From [Mycobacterium] stephanolepidis (GTDB lineage Bacteria > Actinomycetota > Actinomycetes > Mycobacteriales > Mycobacteriaceae): a stretch of 64,000 bases of DNA. Each line of letters starts with the position of its first letter. Positions within the stretch are counted from its first letter, which is position 1. Positions 32,252 to 40,649 of the stretch are shown here, in pieces. The translations under genes and the position numbers were made by a program. A model generated the notes under the pieces. That model was not told the origin of the DNA, did no database searches, and saw nothing but the letters and a program-made list of their open reading frames with translations. The stretch spans positions 4,836,001 through 4,900,000 of the forward strand of contig NZ_AP018165.1 of assembly GCF_002356335.1 (NCBI RefSeq), in the 5' to 3' direction.

Positions 32252-33418
32252 CTAGGATTCGCCGGCGCCAATCGCTACTGTGTGCGTCCGCTGCCCCAAT
32301 CCACCTCGGTGGGCGGGTGCGGCGACAGTCCAGGCGGCGATTGTGCTCGCCGCCGCGGTGCCCAGACAAATCGCGGCATACCAAAGACTGCCGATCGGAT
32401 CGCCGGTGCCGGTCACCCCATTGTCCGCCCCGACGTAGTCGGGCAGCGCCGTCACCCACAGCACCGTCATCACCACCAGGTAGAACCCCGCATAAATCAG
32501 GATGGCCGGATGCGTGGTGTAACCGTCCGCGCCATCGCGCCGGACACCGCGCCACTGTTTGATCAGCACAGGCGCCGCCACTGCCACGACGGCGATCAGC
32601 TCCAGGGCATAGACCACACCCACCACGGTGGTGCTGCCCGATACCGCACCCGCGATGGTTGCCGGCAGCGGCAAGACCGCGGTACCGATCGACGCCAACA
32701 CACCGATAACCACCGTGCGCCAGATGATCTGACCTCCTGTGAAGGATCGCCCATGGTCCACATGCCGCCCCACGAGCAATTGGGCACAGAAAGCCAACGA
32801 CATCGGCCATAGTGCGGCAAAGACGACCACACTGCCCATGGGCACCGAGTCGAAGAATGGCTTGTTCAGCGGATTGTCCAGCGTCCATTCCCACCACCGC
32901 AATTGCGGGCCGAGGTGGTCGAAGATCTCATAGAACGCGTGGTGCACCATGCCGACGCACGCCGCTCCGATCAGGACGCCGTAGCGGCGGAAGACGCCCA
33001 GTGTCCTGACGATCTCGAAGGCCACGGTGGCCATCATCGGATAGATCGCGATGATGTACAGGGGTAGCCGTCCCCACAAGAAGTCGACAGTAAAAACGTT
33101 GTGCGCGAACATCGTATCCACATGCTCGCTGATACCGAACGGCCCGGGGAAGTACAGGGGCGGTTCGATGATCAACAGGTATGCGATCGCTCCGAACCAT
33201 ACGACGATGTTTGTCGGATCGTTGTGGCGGCGGAGCCGAATGATCGCGTAGACCAGCGCCAACACCGCCCCCGCGATTACGGTCAGTTCCAAGACCGGCA
33301 GCGTCCAGTTCTCCAGTGAGAACGGGCTGCGGAAGGCGACGATCCCTCCCGCGGTGTCGCACGAGAATCCCAGGCGCGCTGCCAGATCGGCGAATGTGGG
33401 GGCACACAGATCAGACAT
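32252..33418 (-). CDS. Polytopic membrane protein of unknown function
   Basis: A 388-residue integral membrane protein with about eight predicted helices, roughly at 42-62, 72-88, 115-135, 145-165, 197-217, 233-255, 265-287 and 313-335. Conserved-looking aromatic loops (EPPLYFPGPFG, HHAFYEIFDHLGPQLRWWEW) suggest a family, but I do not recognise it. The ATG is 2 bp after the stop of the diiron-hydrolase-like gene, so the two are translationally coupled and probably work together on a lipophilic compound. Confidence 0.75.
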   Translation of the reverse strand: MSDLCAPTFADLAARLGFSCDTAGGIVAFRSPFSLENWTLPVLELTVIAGAVLALVYAIIRLRRHNDPTNIVVWFGAIAYLLIIEPPLYFPGPFGISEHVDTMFAHNVFTVDFLWGRLPLYIIAIYPMMATVAFEIVRTLGVFRRYGVLIGAACVGMVHHAFYEIFDHLGPQLRWWEWTLDNPLNKPFFDSVPMGSVVVFAALWPMSLAFCAQLLVGRHVDHGRSFTGGQIIWRTVVIGVLASIGTAVLPLPATIAGAVSGSTTVVGVVYALELIAVVAVAAPVLIKQWRGVRRDGADGYTTHPAILIYAGFYLVVMTVLWVTALPDYVGADNGVTGTGDPIGSLWYAAICLGTAAASTIAAWTVAAPAHRGGLGQRTHTVAIGAGES

Positions 33419-33420
33419 GT

Positions 33421-34356
33421 TCAGACTCCCACCTGCGCCACCGGATCAGCCGTGTACCACTGCGTGACTTCATAACCGGCCTCATAACGCGCGAACCATT
33501 CGTCGGCCAAGGCCGGCAACTTCTCATGTGCTGGATTGTGCCCCGGGATCTGACTGCGCACCGCACCCGACATCGCGACGAGCACCTCGCGCACCGGCAA
33601 GCTACTGAACGCGTTCTCGATGGGTCCGTCATACGGTGCGTCCACAAACGGAAGCCGTTGCAGCAGAGACTTCTTCCGCGCCTGCATGCCGAACATCGAC
33701 AGCGCGTCCACCTTGCGATCCTCGAGAGGGACATGCTTGTTGAAGCCTTCGCAGGCGATGCGCAACACCGCCCAAACGTGCCTGAAGATCGACGGCGCCA
33801 CGCGCATGCGGTACCAGGGATCGTCGGCCACCGCGTCATAGATGATCAGCGCCGAGCTGCGATGTTCCACCTCTTCGACGAAGTGCCACAGGAACAGCGA
33901 GGCGACGCGATCGTCGCCCGGCGCGAACAGGGTGTCGTCGTGATCCAGCATCAGTTTGAACACCGGGGTGAACGTCGCCTCCAGGTCGGCGGTGTAGGCC
34001 AACCGATACTTCAACGGCTTGTTCGCGGTCAGGTCATCGAAGGCGGCGACTACCTCGTCCAGGGTCTCCTTGAGGCCCGGGTAACTCTTGATCAGACCCT
34101 TGGCGTGCTGGCGATGCCCCATGGAGTGCTGGCCCTCTTGCCGAACGAAGGCCTCGGCCTCCTCGGCGATCGCCGGATCGGCAATCAGCGGCATGGCCTC
34201 GGGAATCATCTGCCCGATCATCTTCTCGAATGCGATCGCCAGGAAGGAGACCGCGTTGGCCATGCTCGAAAACGCCGGGTTGGACTCGTTCCACAGGAAC
34301 GGAACGTGATGGTCGGCGAACGCAAACCGCAACTTGCGCACGATGAGTTCCGTCAT
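33421..34356 (-). CDS. PF10118-type predicted metal-dependent hydrolase
   Basis: A 311-residue helical protein of the PF10118 'predicted metal-dependent hydrolase' family, which has a ferritin-like diiron core. Metal ligands are visible as AFVRQEGQHSMGH and HFVEEVEHRS (Glu-x2-His repeats). Family members are common in actinobacteria and are linked to lipid or xenobiotic metabolism; no reaction is established here. ATG at 34356 follows GAGGTG and is preferred over the longer frame to 34383. It is divergent from a TetR gene and likely repressed by it. Confidence 0.8.
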   Translation of the reverse strand: MTELIVRKLRFAFADHHVPFLWNESNPAFSSMANAVSFLAIAFEKMIGQMIPEAMPLIADPAIAEEAEAFVRQEGQHSMGHRQHAKGLIKSYPGLKETLDEVVAAFDDLTANKPLKYRLAYTADLEATFTPVFKLMLDHDDTLFAPGDDRVASLFLWHFVEEVEHRSSALIIYDAVADDPWYRMRVAPSIFRHVWAVLRIACEGFNKHVPLEDRKVDALSMFGMQARKKSLLQRLPFVDAPYDGPIENAFSSLPVREVLVAMSGAVRSQIPGHNPAHEKLPALADEWFARYEAGYEVTQWYTADPVAQVGV

Positions 34357-34376
34357 GACAGGCACCTCGCTTAGAA

Positions 34377-34410
34377 CATACAATCAGACACTTATTTGTT
34401 ATTCTGTATG
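34377..34410. promoter_or_regulatory. Operator candidate between PF10118 and tetR genes
   Basis: CATACA (34377-34382) and TGTATG (34405-34410) are perfect inverted arms around an AT-rich 22-bp centre, directly upstream of the PF10118 start in an AT-rich divergent promoter. The spacing is wide for a single TetR dimer, so the true site could be a subset. Confidence 0.4.
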
Positions 34411-34481
34411 ATTACTGGATCGGGCGTGCGGTGTCAACGGTCGATATGCTGCATAGATGCCGGCGGCCAGGGGACTTCACG

Positions 34482-35090
34482 ATGGCGCGTAGACGGGGGT
34501 GGGACGGTCAACCGCCGAACAGTGACGCCGAGGCGTCCGATCGGATAGTCGCCGCGGCCGTGAAGCTGATCGGCGAGACCGGTTCAGCGGTAAGCCTGGC
34601 CGACGTCGCGGCAGAGCTCGGCGTCATCCGGCAGACCGTCTACCGGTATTTCCCGACGGCTGACGCACTCATGCATGCGGCCTCCATCGCGTCGGTGGAC
34701 AGCTTCCTGGACCGGCTGACGGGAGTCGTGCGCGGTATCACCGATCCCGCCGAAGCACTTACCGAGGGTGTGCTCTACACCTTGGAAGAAGTCACTCGCA
34801 CACCACATTTGGCCATCATGATGTCCGAACCGTACGCACACTCGCACACCAGCGATATGACCTCGGACGAGGCACAGGCCTTCGGTCTGCGCATGCTCGG
34901 CCGATTCGACGTCGAATGGGACCAGTACGGATACGACGATGAGGCCAAACGCGGACTCGTCGAGTTCGCCCTACGAATCATGCTGTCGTTCTTCGTCTCA
35001 CCCAATGAAGCCACGCGTTCCCGTGATGAACTGCGTCGCTTTCTCAGGCGCTGGCTCGGCGGAGCCATCCTGGCCCAGCGCTCTAATTAA
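34482..35090 (+). CDS. TetR/AcrR-family transcriptional regulator
   Basis: A 202-residue TetR protein. The N-terminal HTH (SLADVAAELGVIRQTVYRYFPTADALMHAA) lies at about 38-67. The C-terminal domain is helical with AYAHSHTSDMTSDEAQ in the ligand region. ATG at 34482 gives a short basic tail (MARRRGW); the frame extends to 34431. It is divergent from the PF10118/membrane-protein operon, its probable target. Confidence 0.9.
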   Translation: MARRRGWDGQPPNSDAEASDRIVAAAVKLIGETGSAVSLADVAAELGVIRQTVYRYFPTADALMHAASIASVDSFLDRLTGVVRGITDPAEALTEGVLYTLEEVTRTPHLAIMMSEPYAHSHTSDMTSDEAQAFGLRMLGRFDVEWDQYGYDDEAKRGLVEFALRIMLSFFVSPNEATRSRDELRRFLRRWLGGAILAQRSN

Positions 35091-35161
35091 TCACTAAATT
35101 CGTTTAGATTAATCACTTCTATCGTCTTTCGTAATTAGTCGCGCGGTCCTACCTTCACGTT

Positions 35162-35857
35162 ATGAAGCCGATCAATCGACGCACCGTCCTCGGCGGTGTC
35201 GGAGTGGCGGGGGTCGCAGCCGTCGCCGGCGCAGGGGCCGACCGCGCTCTGTCTTCTCCCCGCTCCCGTGACGACATAAAGGATCAGACCGTGACCGATG
35301 ACGCCGCCCGCTTCGGCGATCCCCGCATCCCCGCCGAGTTGAACACCGCACAACCGCACCTGTTTCACCTTGGCGCGCTGGCACCGCAAACCTTCTACGG
35401 GGGCGACCTGCGGCAGGCCCACGAGGGCAATTTCCCTATCCTCACCGGGCAGCAGGCCAGCATCGTCATGGTGACCTTGCAGCCGGGCGGAATACGGGAA
35501 CCGCACTGGCATCCCAGCGCCTGGGAGATCAACGTCATCACCAGCGGTGTGGCGAAGTGGACGTTGTTGGACCCGGAGGGACACAGTGAAACCTTCGACG
35601 CACACGTCGGCGATGTCGTCTTCGCACCTCAGGGATCGCTGCATTATTTCGAGAACAAAGGCACCGAGGACCTCAAGCTGCTGATCGTGTTCAACGCCAG
35701 TACTGCGGAAGGCAAGGACGACATTGGAATTGGCGCGTCGATCAGCAAGCTGCCGCCCGATGTCCTCGCCGCGATATTCGGTGTACCGACGGAGACCTTC
35801 GCATCATTCAAGAAGATCGATGAGTCCGTCACCATCCTGCGCAGGCCTAACCGGTGA
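35162..35857 (+). CDS. Tat-exported single-domain cupin, oxalate decarboxylase-like
   Basis: A 231-residue cupin exported by the Tat pathway: RRTVLGGVGVAGVAAVAGAG at 6-25 is a twin-arginine signal. The metal ligands of one cupin motif are His115, His117, Glu122 and His161, as in oxalate decarboxylase and germin-like proteins. It may decarboxylate or oxidise oxalate or a related acid, or bind a sugar, with Mn or Fe. The 3' end overlaps the convergent SRPBCC gene by 11 bp. Confidence 0.85.
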   Translation: MKPINRRTVLGGVGVAGVAAVAGAGADRALSSPRSRDDIKDQTVTDDAARFGDPRIPAELNTAQPHLFHLGALAPQTFYGGDLRQAHEGNFPILTGQQASIVMVTLQPGGIREPHWHPSAWEINVITSGVAKWTLLDPEGHSETFDAHVGDVVFAPQGSLHYFENKGTEDLKLLIVFNASTAEGKDDIGIGASISKLPPDVLAAIFGVPTETFASFKKIDESVTILRRPNR

Positions 35858-36371
35858 CGTGCGGGCGGAATCGGCGCTCCAACCCGCGATTCACGACGAG
35901 TCCGAGGATCGCACCATAGGGCCGGCGCAGAAATCCCGGAAGAACTCGGGCCACCGCTCCTTGCACACCTTCACCATGGCGCACCCGCACCACGTCGGGG
36001 GCGATCTCCTCGAGCATCACCCAATGCCGGATATGTAGTCCCGGAATGCCGCCACCCCAGCAGAGTGTGTCCGCGTGACGCACAACCAGCCAACGCGCCA
36101 ACGGAACCACGATCCAGCCGCGACGGCCGAAGCCCAGAGCCATCGCGACGCCTTCGACGAGGGGTCCACGCGACCTGAACGGTAAGAAGTTTCCCCACCT
36201 AGGCCAGCCGTGCACATCCACGATCGTCTGCCAAACATCTCCACGTGGTGCAGCGATCACGGACTCGGTCTCGGCGTACCACAATGGTTGCACGGCTGTG
36301 TTTTTGGCGCCTGGCCGGCGGAACAACGCCTCAACGCGCGAGCCTGAAGCCCGACGCTCGACCTGGTTCAT
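35847..36371 (-). CDS. SRPBCC-family (START-like) protein
   Basis: A 174-residue START/polyketide-cyclase-fold protein that probably binds a hydrophobic ligand. YAETESVIAAPRGDVWQTIVDVHGWPRWGNFL is the classic first strand-helix-helix. The ATG at 36371 has GGAGGG 5 nt upstream, so the 41-bp overlap with the upstream hydrolase gene is accepted and implies coupling. It is the third gene of a minus-strand operon whose first gene is also SRPBCC. Confidence 0.72.
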   Translation of the reverse strand: MNQVERRASGSRVEALFRRPGAKNTAVQPLWYAETESVIAAPRGDVWQTIVDVHGWPRWGNFLPFRSRGPLVEGVAMALGFGRRGWIVVPLARWLVVRHADTLCWGGGIPGLHIRHWVMLEEIAPDVVRVRHGEGVQGAVARVLPGFLRRPYGAILGLVVNRGLERRFRPHVTG

Positions 36372-37977
36372 CCATCCCTCCTCGATTGTCCACCGGTGCG
36401 GTGTGCCGCAGCAGAAAGCTGGTGATCAAGTCGGCGAGCGGCTCAGGCACGCCGTCAGGTCGCGGCACAGCGAAGCCCACGTCTACATGCGTATAGCCCC
36501 GGATAACATGTGCTTCACCGACATTCACGAATGGCAGGCGCGGCGCAAAGGGAACCAATCCGGCGAAGAGCGACAGCAAGGGCTTGGCACGCATACCCCG
36601 CTCATGCTGAATGGATGCCAGATCCCCGCAGCGCGCTCCCGCCATGACGAACGCCTGATCAATGGTGTATCGGGAGGCGTGGTAGGGCTCGAAACACACA
36701 GCCGCGCGCCCCGCGAATGCTTTTGCGCTCGCTGCCATCTCCGCGGACTGCCCGGTACCGACGGCAGAGTTCCAGCGGTAAAGGTGCTCCGGATCTGTCG
36801 GGCCTGCCAGCGGTTTCTCCCCCAACAGAAACCCCACCAGCCCGCGTACGACGGGAACACGCCAGGCCCACGCAGGTACCGGGAAGGACCGCGGGCCTTG
36901 CGGGCCATCGAGTGATCCGACCGAGATTCCGCCGACCCCAACGGGACTGACTGCAGCACCCAGCCACATCCCGAACTCCGCAGCACTGGTGTAGCGGAAC
37001 CGCGGCCGCCCAGTCAACACCTGCCGCAGACCCGTCGAGAAGATGAGCCGTGTGAGGATGCGCCAGACACGGTGGTACGCGCCTGCCGCAAGCGACGTGG
37101 TGATCCGTTCATTCAGGTTCGACTCGACCTCCGGGCTCAGGTACGCGTACGTCGCGTAAACACGCAGGGCATAAGACATCAGGGCCACCGAACTCCCAGA
37201 GATCCGCGGCAGCACGCCGGATCTCAGACCCCCCACCACGTGCGGATACAGCGCCTCGGCCAGTGACGGCACCGGCCACCCCGCGACGCGTAGCGCCGGG
37301 TGGGTCCGCAACCCGAAGTCGCAGTCGACAGGGGTGTCCAGCGCGACGAATCCCCTGCACATGTCATGGCCGGGAATCCCGTCGAAATCCCACGCGCCAA
37401 AAGCGGCCGCCACAATCGCACCGCCGGAGTGACCTCCGATAAACACCTTCTGGCGCCGCACTTCTGGGTCGGGAACGAATCTCTCCAGCGTCTCGTGCAT
37501 GTCGCGGATGACACGAGCGAATCCGAACTCTGCCAGGAAGGGGACGTCACGATTCGCCTTGATTCCTTCGAAGACGCTGCCGTCGACGACCGCGCCGTTG
37601 AAGTAGTAATCGAAGGCGATATCGGGTGCATCGGCGGCGAACGCGGCACGCACGCCCGCCGAGTCTTCCAGGCCGGCACTGCGGCGGGCCAGCGCCCACA
37701 CTTCGACTGCCAGAACTTGTTCCACGCCCCGGCGCAGCACGGTGTTGGCAAGGCAATCCAGGGAACTGGGTCCGCCATAGTTGCCCGGCTGCAAGACCAG
37801 GATGGCGTCGGCGTCGTGAGCCTCGGCAGGACCACCGGTCAGCCGGTAGCGCAGGAAGCTCAGGTAGTCGAGGGCCTCGGGACACGCGGTCGGATGCTGC
37901 TCCAACGGTGAATGCCACCCGACCCGAGTGACCTCGACGGTCTCATCGGAGTCGACCAGTACCCGCCCCGTGCTCAT
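36331..37977 (-). CDS. Alpha/beta-hydrolase-like protein
   Basis: A 548-residue protein with an alpha/beta-hydrolase nucleophile elbow GGHSGG at 181-186 (Ser184), preceded by beta-strand QKVFI. A later DQAFVMAGARCGD (about residue 460) and GYTHVD (about 510) are candidate Asp/His positions. The insert between about 240 and 440 is unusually large and includes likely membrane-associated helices. It looks lipase-like, but no family is certain. ATG at 37977 overlaps the upstream SRPBCC stop by 4 bp (ATGA), so it is coupled. The longer frame to 38163 is a shadow. Confidence 0.72.
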   Translation of the reverse strand: MSTGRVLVDSDETVEVTRVGWHSPLEQHPTACPEALDYLSFLRYRLTGGPAEAHDADAILVLQPGNYGGPSSLDCLANTVLRRGVEQVLAVEVWALARRSAGLEDSAGVRAAFAADAPDIAFDYYFNGAVVDGSVFEGIKANRDVPFLAEFGFARVIRDMHETLERFVPDPEVRRQKVFIGGHSGGAIVAAAFGAWDFDGIPGHDMCRGFVALDTPVDCDFGLRTHPALRVAGWPVPSLAEALYPHVVGGLRSGVLPRISGSSVALMSYALRVYATYAYLSPEVESNLNERITTSLAAGAYHRVWRILTRLIFSTGLRQVLTGRPRFRYTSAAEFGMWLGAAVSPVGVGGISVGSLDGPQGPRSFPVPAWAWRVPVVRGLVGFLLGEKPLAGPTDPEHLYRWNSAVGTGQSAEMAASAKAFAGRAAVCFEPYHASRYTIDQAFVMAGARCGDLASIQHERGMRAKPLLSLFAGLVPFAPRLPFVNVGEAHVIRGYTHVDVGFAVPRPDGVPEPLADLITSFLLRHTAPVDNRGGMDEPGRASGFRLAR

Positions 37978-38492
37978 CGACTGGCCTTGGCCCGTGCGTG
38001 CCTCAATCCATAGCCGAAGACAATCTTCATGCCCAGCGACATCACCGGATTGGCGATTGCGGTGACCCATCGGACAGGCCGGGTACGCTTGGCAAGTAGA
38101 CCGGGTTTGACGGCCACCCGCCACCGGATGGCGCTCCGGGTCGGCCCCAACGTGTCGAACCACATGACGGCCGCCAGCGCGCGTACACCGGGTGACGCGA
38201 GTTCACCAAGGTAGAAACGCATCTCGCGGAACGGCTCAAATCGTGTGAAGTATCCGGCGTTCAGATGACGCCCTCCCATCCGCAACATGCGTCGTGATCC
38301 GTCGCCGCGCGGCGGCGCGGTGAGCCATTCGGCACGCCAGGGCGGAAAGTCGATGTCGTCCAGCAGCGCCCACAACTGCTCGACCGGTACCGAAAACGCA
38401 GCACGGCCCTCGGCGATCAGCGGCGCAGAAACATAGAAGTCCGAATCCGGCGTAACCGGCTCCAGATGATGCAATCGCAGCAACAGCAGCAT
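37974..38492 (-). CDS. SRPBCC-like lipid-binding protein
   Basis: A 172-residue START-like protein: FSVPVEQLWALLDDIDFPPWRAEWL resembles the N-terminal element of polyketide cyclase/dehydratase folds, and a hydrophobic cavity is expected. It is first in a unit with the hydrolase and the second SRPBCC gene. It is divergent from a TetR gene that probably controls the unit. Confidence 0.65.
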   Translation of the reverse strand: MLLLLRLHHLEPVTPDSDFYVSAPLIAEGRAAFSVPVEQLWALLDDIDFPPWRAEWLTAPPRGDGSRRMLRMGGRHLNAGYFTRFEPFREMRFYLGELASPGVRALAAVMWFDTLGPTRSAIRWRVAVKPGLLAKRTRPVRWVTAIANPVMSLGMKIVFGYGLRHARAKASR

Positions 38493-38501
38493 CCCGTCGT
38501 C

Positions 38502-38526
38502 GTTATTGAGTCCAACTATAATAAGA
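38502..38526. promoter_or_regulatory. Operator candidate, TTATT...AATAA dyad
   Basis: TTATT near 38502 and AATAA near 38522 form an inverted pair around an AGT...ACT inner dyad, with one-base asymmetry, in the short AT-rich gap between the SRPBCC and tetR genes. It is a plausible TetR site but imperfect. Confidence 0.3.
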
Positions 38527-38553
38527 ACGGCACGCTATCCTGTGGCCCAACTC

Positions 38554-39150
38554 ATGTCAACGACTCCTCGAACTCGTCTTTCCGTGGCAGCCCGCCGCGA
38601 GGAACTCCTGCGGGTGGGCTCGGTACTCTTCGCCACCCGCCCTTATGACGAGGTCTGGATCGAGCACGTCGCCCAGGAAGCGGGCGTGTCGTCCGCCCTG
38701 ATCTACCACTACTTCGGCAACAAGAAGACCTTCGTCGGCGAGATTGTCCGCCGCGATTCCGAGTCATTTCTGCGGGCGATCACGGTGGACCCCGCACTAC
38801 CGCCCTACGAGCAGTTCCTCACCTCGCTCGACGCCTACCTCGACCACATCGAACAGCATCCACACGCATACATCGCGATGACCCGCGGACTGACCAGCAC
38901 CGACCCGGAGGTCCGGGAGATCCTCGACAGCAACCGTGCGGTGGTAACAGAGCACACCCTCAAGAGGATCGTCTCGGGAACGCCCACGCCCGCCCAACGC
39001 ATGATCGCGCGCGCCTGGGTCGTCTACATCGTCGACATGTGCATGGCGTGGCTCATCGACGGCATCGTCGACCGCGCCGAGCTGCGCGATCTACTGATCC
39101 GTTCCTACGACGCGCTCAGCGGCGTCATCACGGACATCGGAAGCGCTTAG
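38554..39150 (+). CDS. TetR/AcrR-family transcriptional regulator
   Basis: A 198-residue TetR protein. The HTH (WIEHVAQEAGVSSALIYHYFGNKKTFVGEI) lies at about 33-62 and the C-terminal half is the ligand-binding bundle. ATG at 38554 is preferred; the frame extends to 38506 within the divergent promoter. Its most probable target is the divergent SRPBCC-hydrolase-SRPBCC operon. Confidence 0.9.
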   Translation: MSTTPRTRLSVAARREELLRVGSVLFATRPYDEVWIEHVAQEAGVSSALIYHYFGNKKTFVGEIVRRDSESFLRAITVDPALPPYEQFLTSLDAYLDHIEQHPHAYIAMTRGLTSTDPEVREILDSNRAVVTEHTLKRIVSGTPTPAQRMIARAWVVYIVDMCMAWLIDGIVDRAELRDLLIRSYDALSGVITDIGSA

Positions 39151-39254
39151 CGCACAATGCGCTTCGCTCGCCCGTGAGGTAGAGCCCCATTACTCGTTCA
39201 CTACCACTAGCCTTACTTCCCGGACAGCGGTCGGTGCGCGTTATGGAGGAGAAG

Positions 39255-40649
39255 GTGGCCACACCCCGGCGCCGGCGTGTGTCCTTGAAGTTCCGGCGCA
39301 CCTTGGTTCTCGCTCACCGCTGGATCGGCCTCATCGGTGGGCTCCTTGTGGTGATCATCAGCACCAGCGGCGCCATACTCGTGTACCAGCCGGAGCTCGT
39401 CCGGGCATTGCACCCCGAGATCTTCCGCACCACATCCGCAGCCAAACCGGTCGGATTCGCGCGGGCGATCACCGAGGTCCAATCGCACTACCCCGAAATC
39501 CAGCTTGCGAGTGCCTCTCTCAAGGACGGTGTGTATCTGCTCAGCGCCTCCGGCACACGCGACACATTCTTCGTCGACGCGGGCACCGGCCTCCTCAACG
39601 GCCGAATCGATCTCGGCGCGGGAGTACTGGGATTCCTGGTCAACATGCACGACTGCGGGTTCACCTGCGAGGGCTACAGCGGCTACGTCCCCTTCCTGAC
39701 TCAGCCTTCCCCGCTGGCGCAGCTCGACGCCTTCGCCGGAATGTCCTGGGGGTCGGCACTACTCGCCCTGGCGGCCCTTATCCTGCTCCTACTGGTGGTT
39801 CCCGCACCGTACATCTGGTGGAAGGCAATTCGTAAGTTAAGCAACGCCTTACGTGTGCGATGGGCCTCCGGGCGGTTCGCTCGCGATTTCGACCTGCACG
39901 CCATGATCGGCATCGTCGCCACGGCGCCGTTGATCGTATGGGGGCTGACCGGAACGCAATTCGAGGTCCCCGGGCTGACCACCCTGTGGTACTCCTTCAC
40001 CGGAGGGCAAGCCTCCGAGAACACGTTCGCGGGAGGCCCGGGCGAGCAGAACATCACCGTGGAACGCGCCGTGGACGCTGCCGCGCGCCAGTTCCCGGGA
40101 TCTGAGGTGACCTGGATAGGACTCCCGGATGACGACAATGCCTTCTACACCGTGGATCTCTTGGATCCCGGCGAGCCAGATTTGCGGGCGCACAGCCTCA
40201 ACTACCACGGCAACCGCTCCGTCGGGGTAGACGCCCACGACGCCGGCCACGTGCAGATCCTTCGCGATAAACCAGCCACCGCATCGAACGCCATCGCCGA
40301 CGAATGGGCCGGGCCCGCCGCGCATTTCGGCCTTGCCGTAAACGGCTATTGGCGCTCGATCTGGTTCGTTCTCGGCATGGCTCCACTAATGCTCGGACTC
40401 ACCGGCCTGAGCACCTGGCATTGGCGGCGCCGGGCCCGTCTGCGTGCGCGACTCAGGAACGCACAGGTTTCCGGCGCGGGCGCGAAAGCACCCGTGTCGG
40501 CCACCAGAACCACGTCCCCAGTAGCCGAACAAGCGCAGGGACAACGAATGAGCGCACGATCAGTGTGTCGAGTAGCAGCCCGATGCACACGGTGGTGCCC
40601 ACCTGGCCGATGGTTCGCAGATCGCTTGAGAGCATCGCCAGCATCGTGA
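39255..40649 (+). CDS. PepSY-associated TM protein
   Basis: An approximately 464-residue PepSY_TM protein. LAHRWIGLIGGLLVVIISTSGAILVY is the first helix with its conserved His. PepSY-like periplasmic segments follow (ITEVQSHYPEIQLASAS and VDAAARQFPGSEVTW), with further helices near 175, 235 and 380. Relatives are linked to iron/siderophore reduction. GTG at 39255 is chosen because GGAGGAG precedes it; ATG 39243 and GTG 39234 are alternatives. The last 65 residues run antisense through the end of mmpL and are Arg/Cys-rich and unlike protein, so the natural stop may be lost or shifted. Confidence 0.75.
   Translation: MATPRRRRVSLKFRRTLVLAHRWIGLIGGLLVVIISTSGAILVYQPELVRALHPEIFRTTSAAKPVGFARAITEVQSHYPEIQLASASLKDGVYLLSASGTRDTFFVDAGTGLLNGRIDLGAGVLGFLVNMHDCGFTCEGYSGYVPFLTQPSPLAQLDAFAGMSWGSALLALAALILLLLVVPAPYIWWKAIRKLSNALRVRWASGRFARDFDLHAMIGIVATAPLIVWGLTGTQFEVPGLTTLWYSFTGGQASENTFAGGPGEQNITVERAVDAAARQFPGSEVTWIGLPDDDNAFYTVDLLDPGEPDLRAHSLNYHGNRSVGVDAHDAGHVQILRDKPATASNAIADEWAGPAAHFGLAVNGYWRSIWFVLGMAPLMLGLTGLSTWHWRRRARLRARLRNAQVSGAGAKAPVSATRTTSPVAEQAQGQRMSARSVCRVAARCTRWCPPGRWFADRLRASPAS

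Noticed and set aside
39196..39222. Iron box before the PepSY gene
   Set aside because: Only about 10 of 19 positions match and the dyad is weak, unlike the clear site at 56556.
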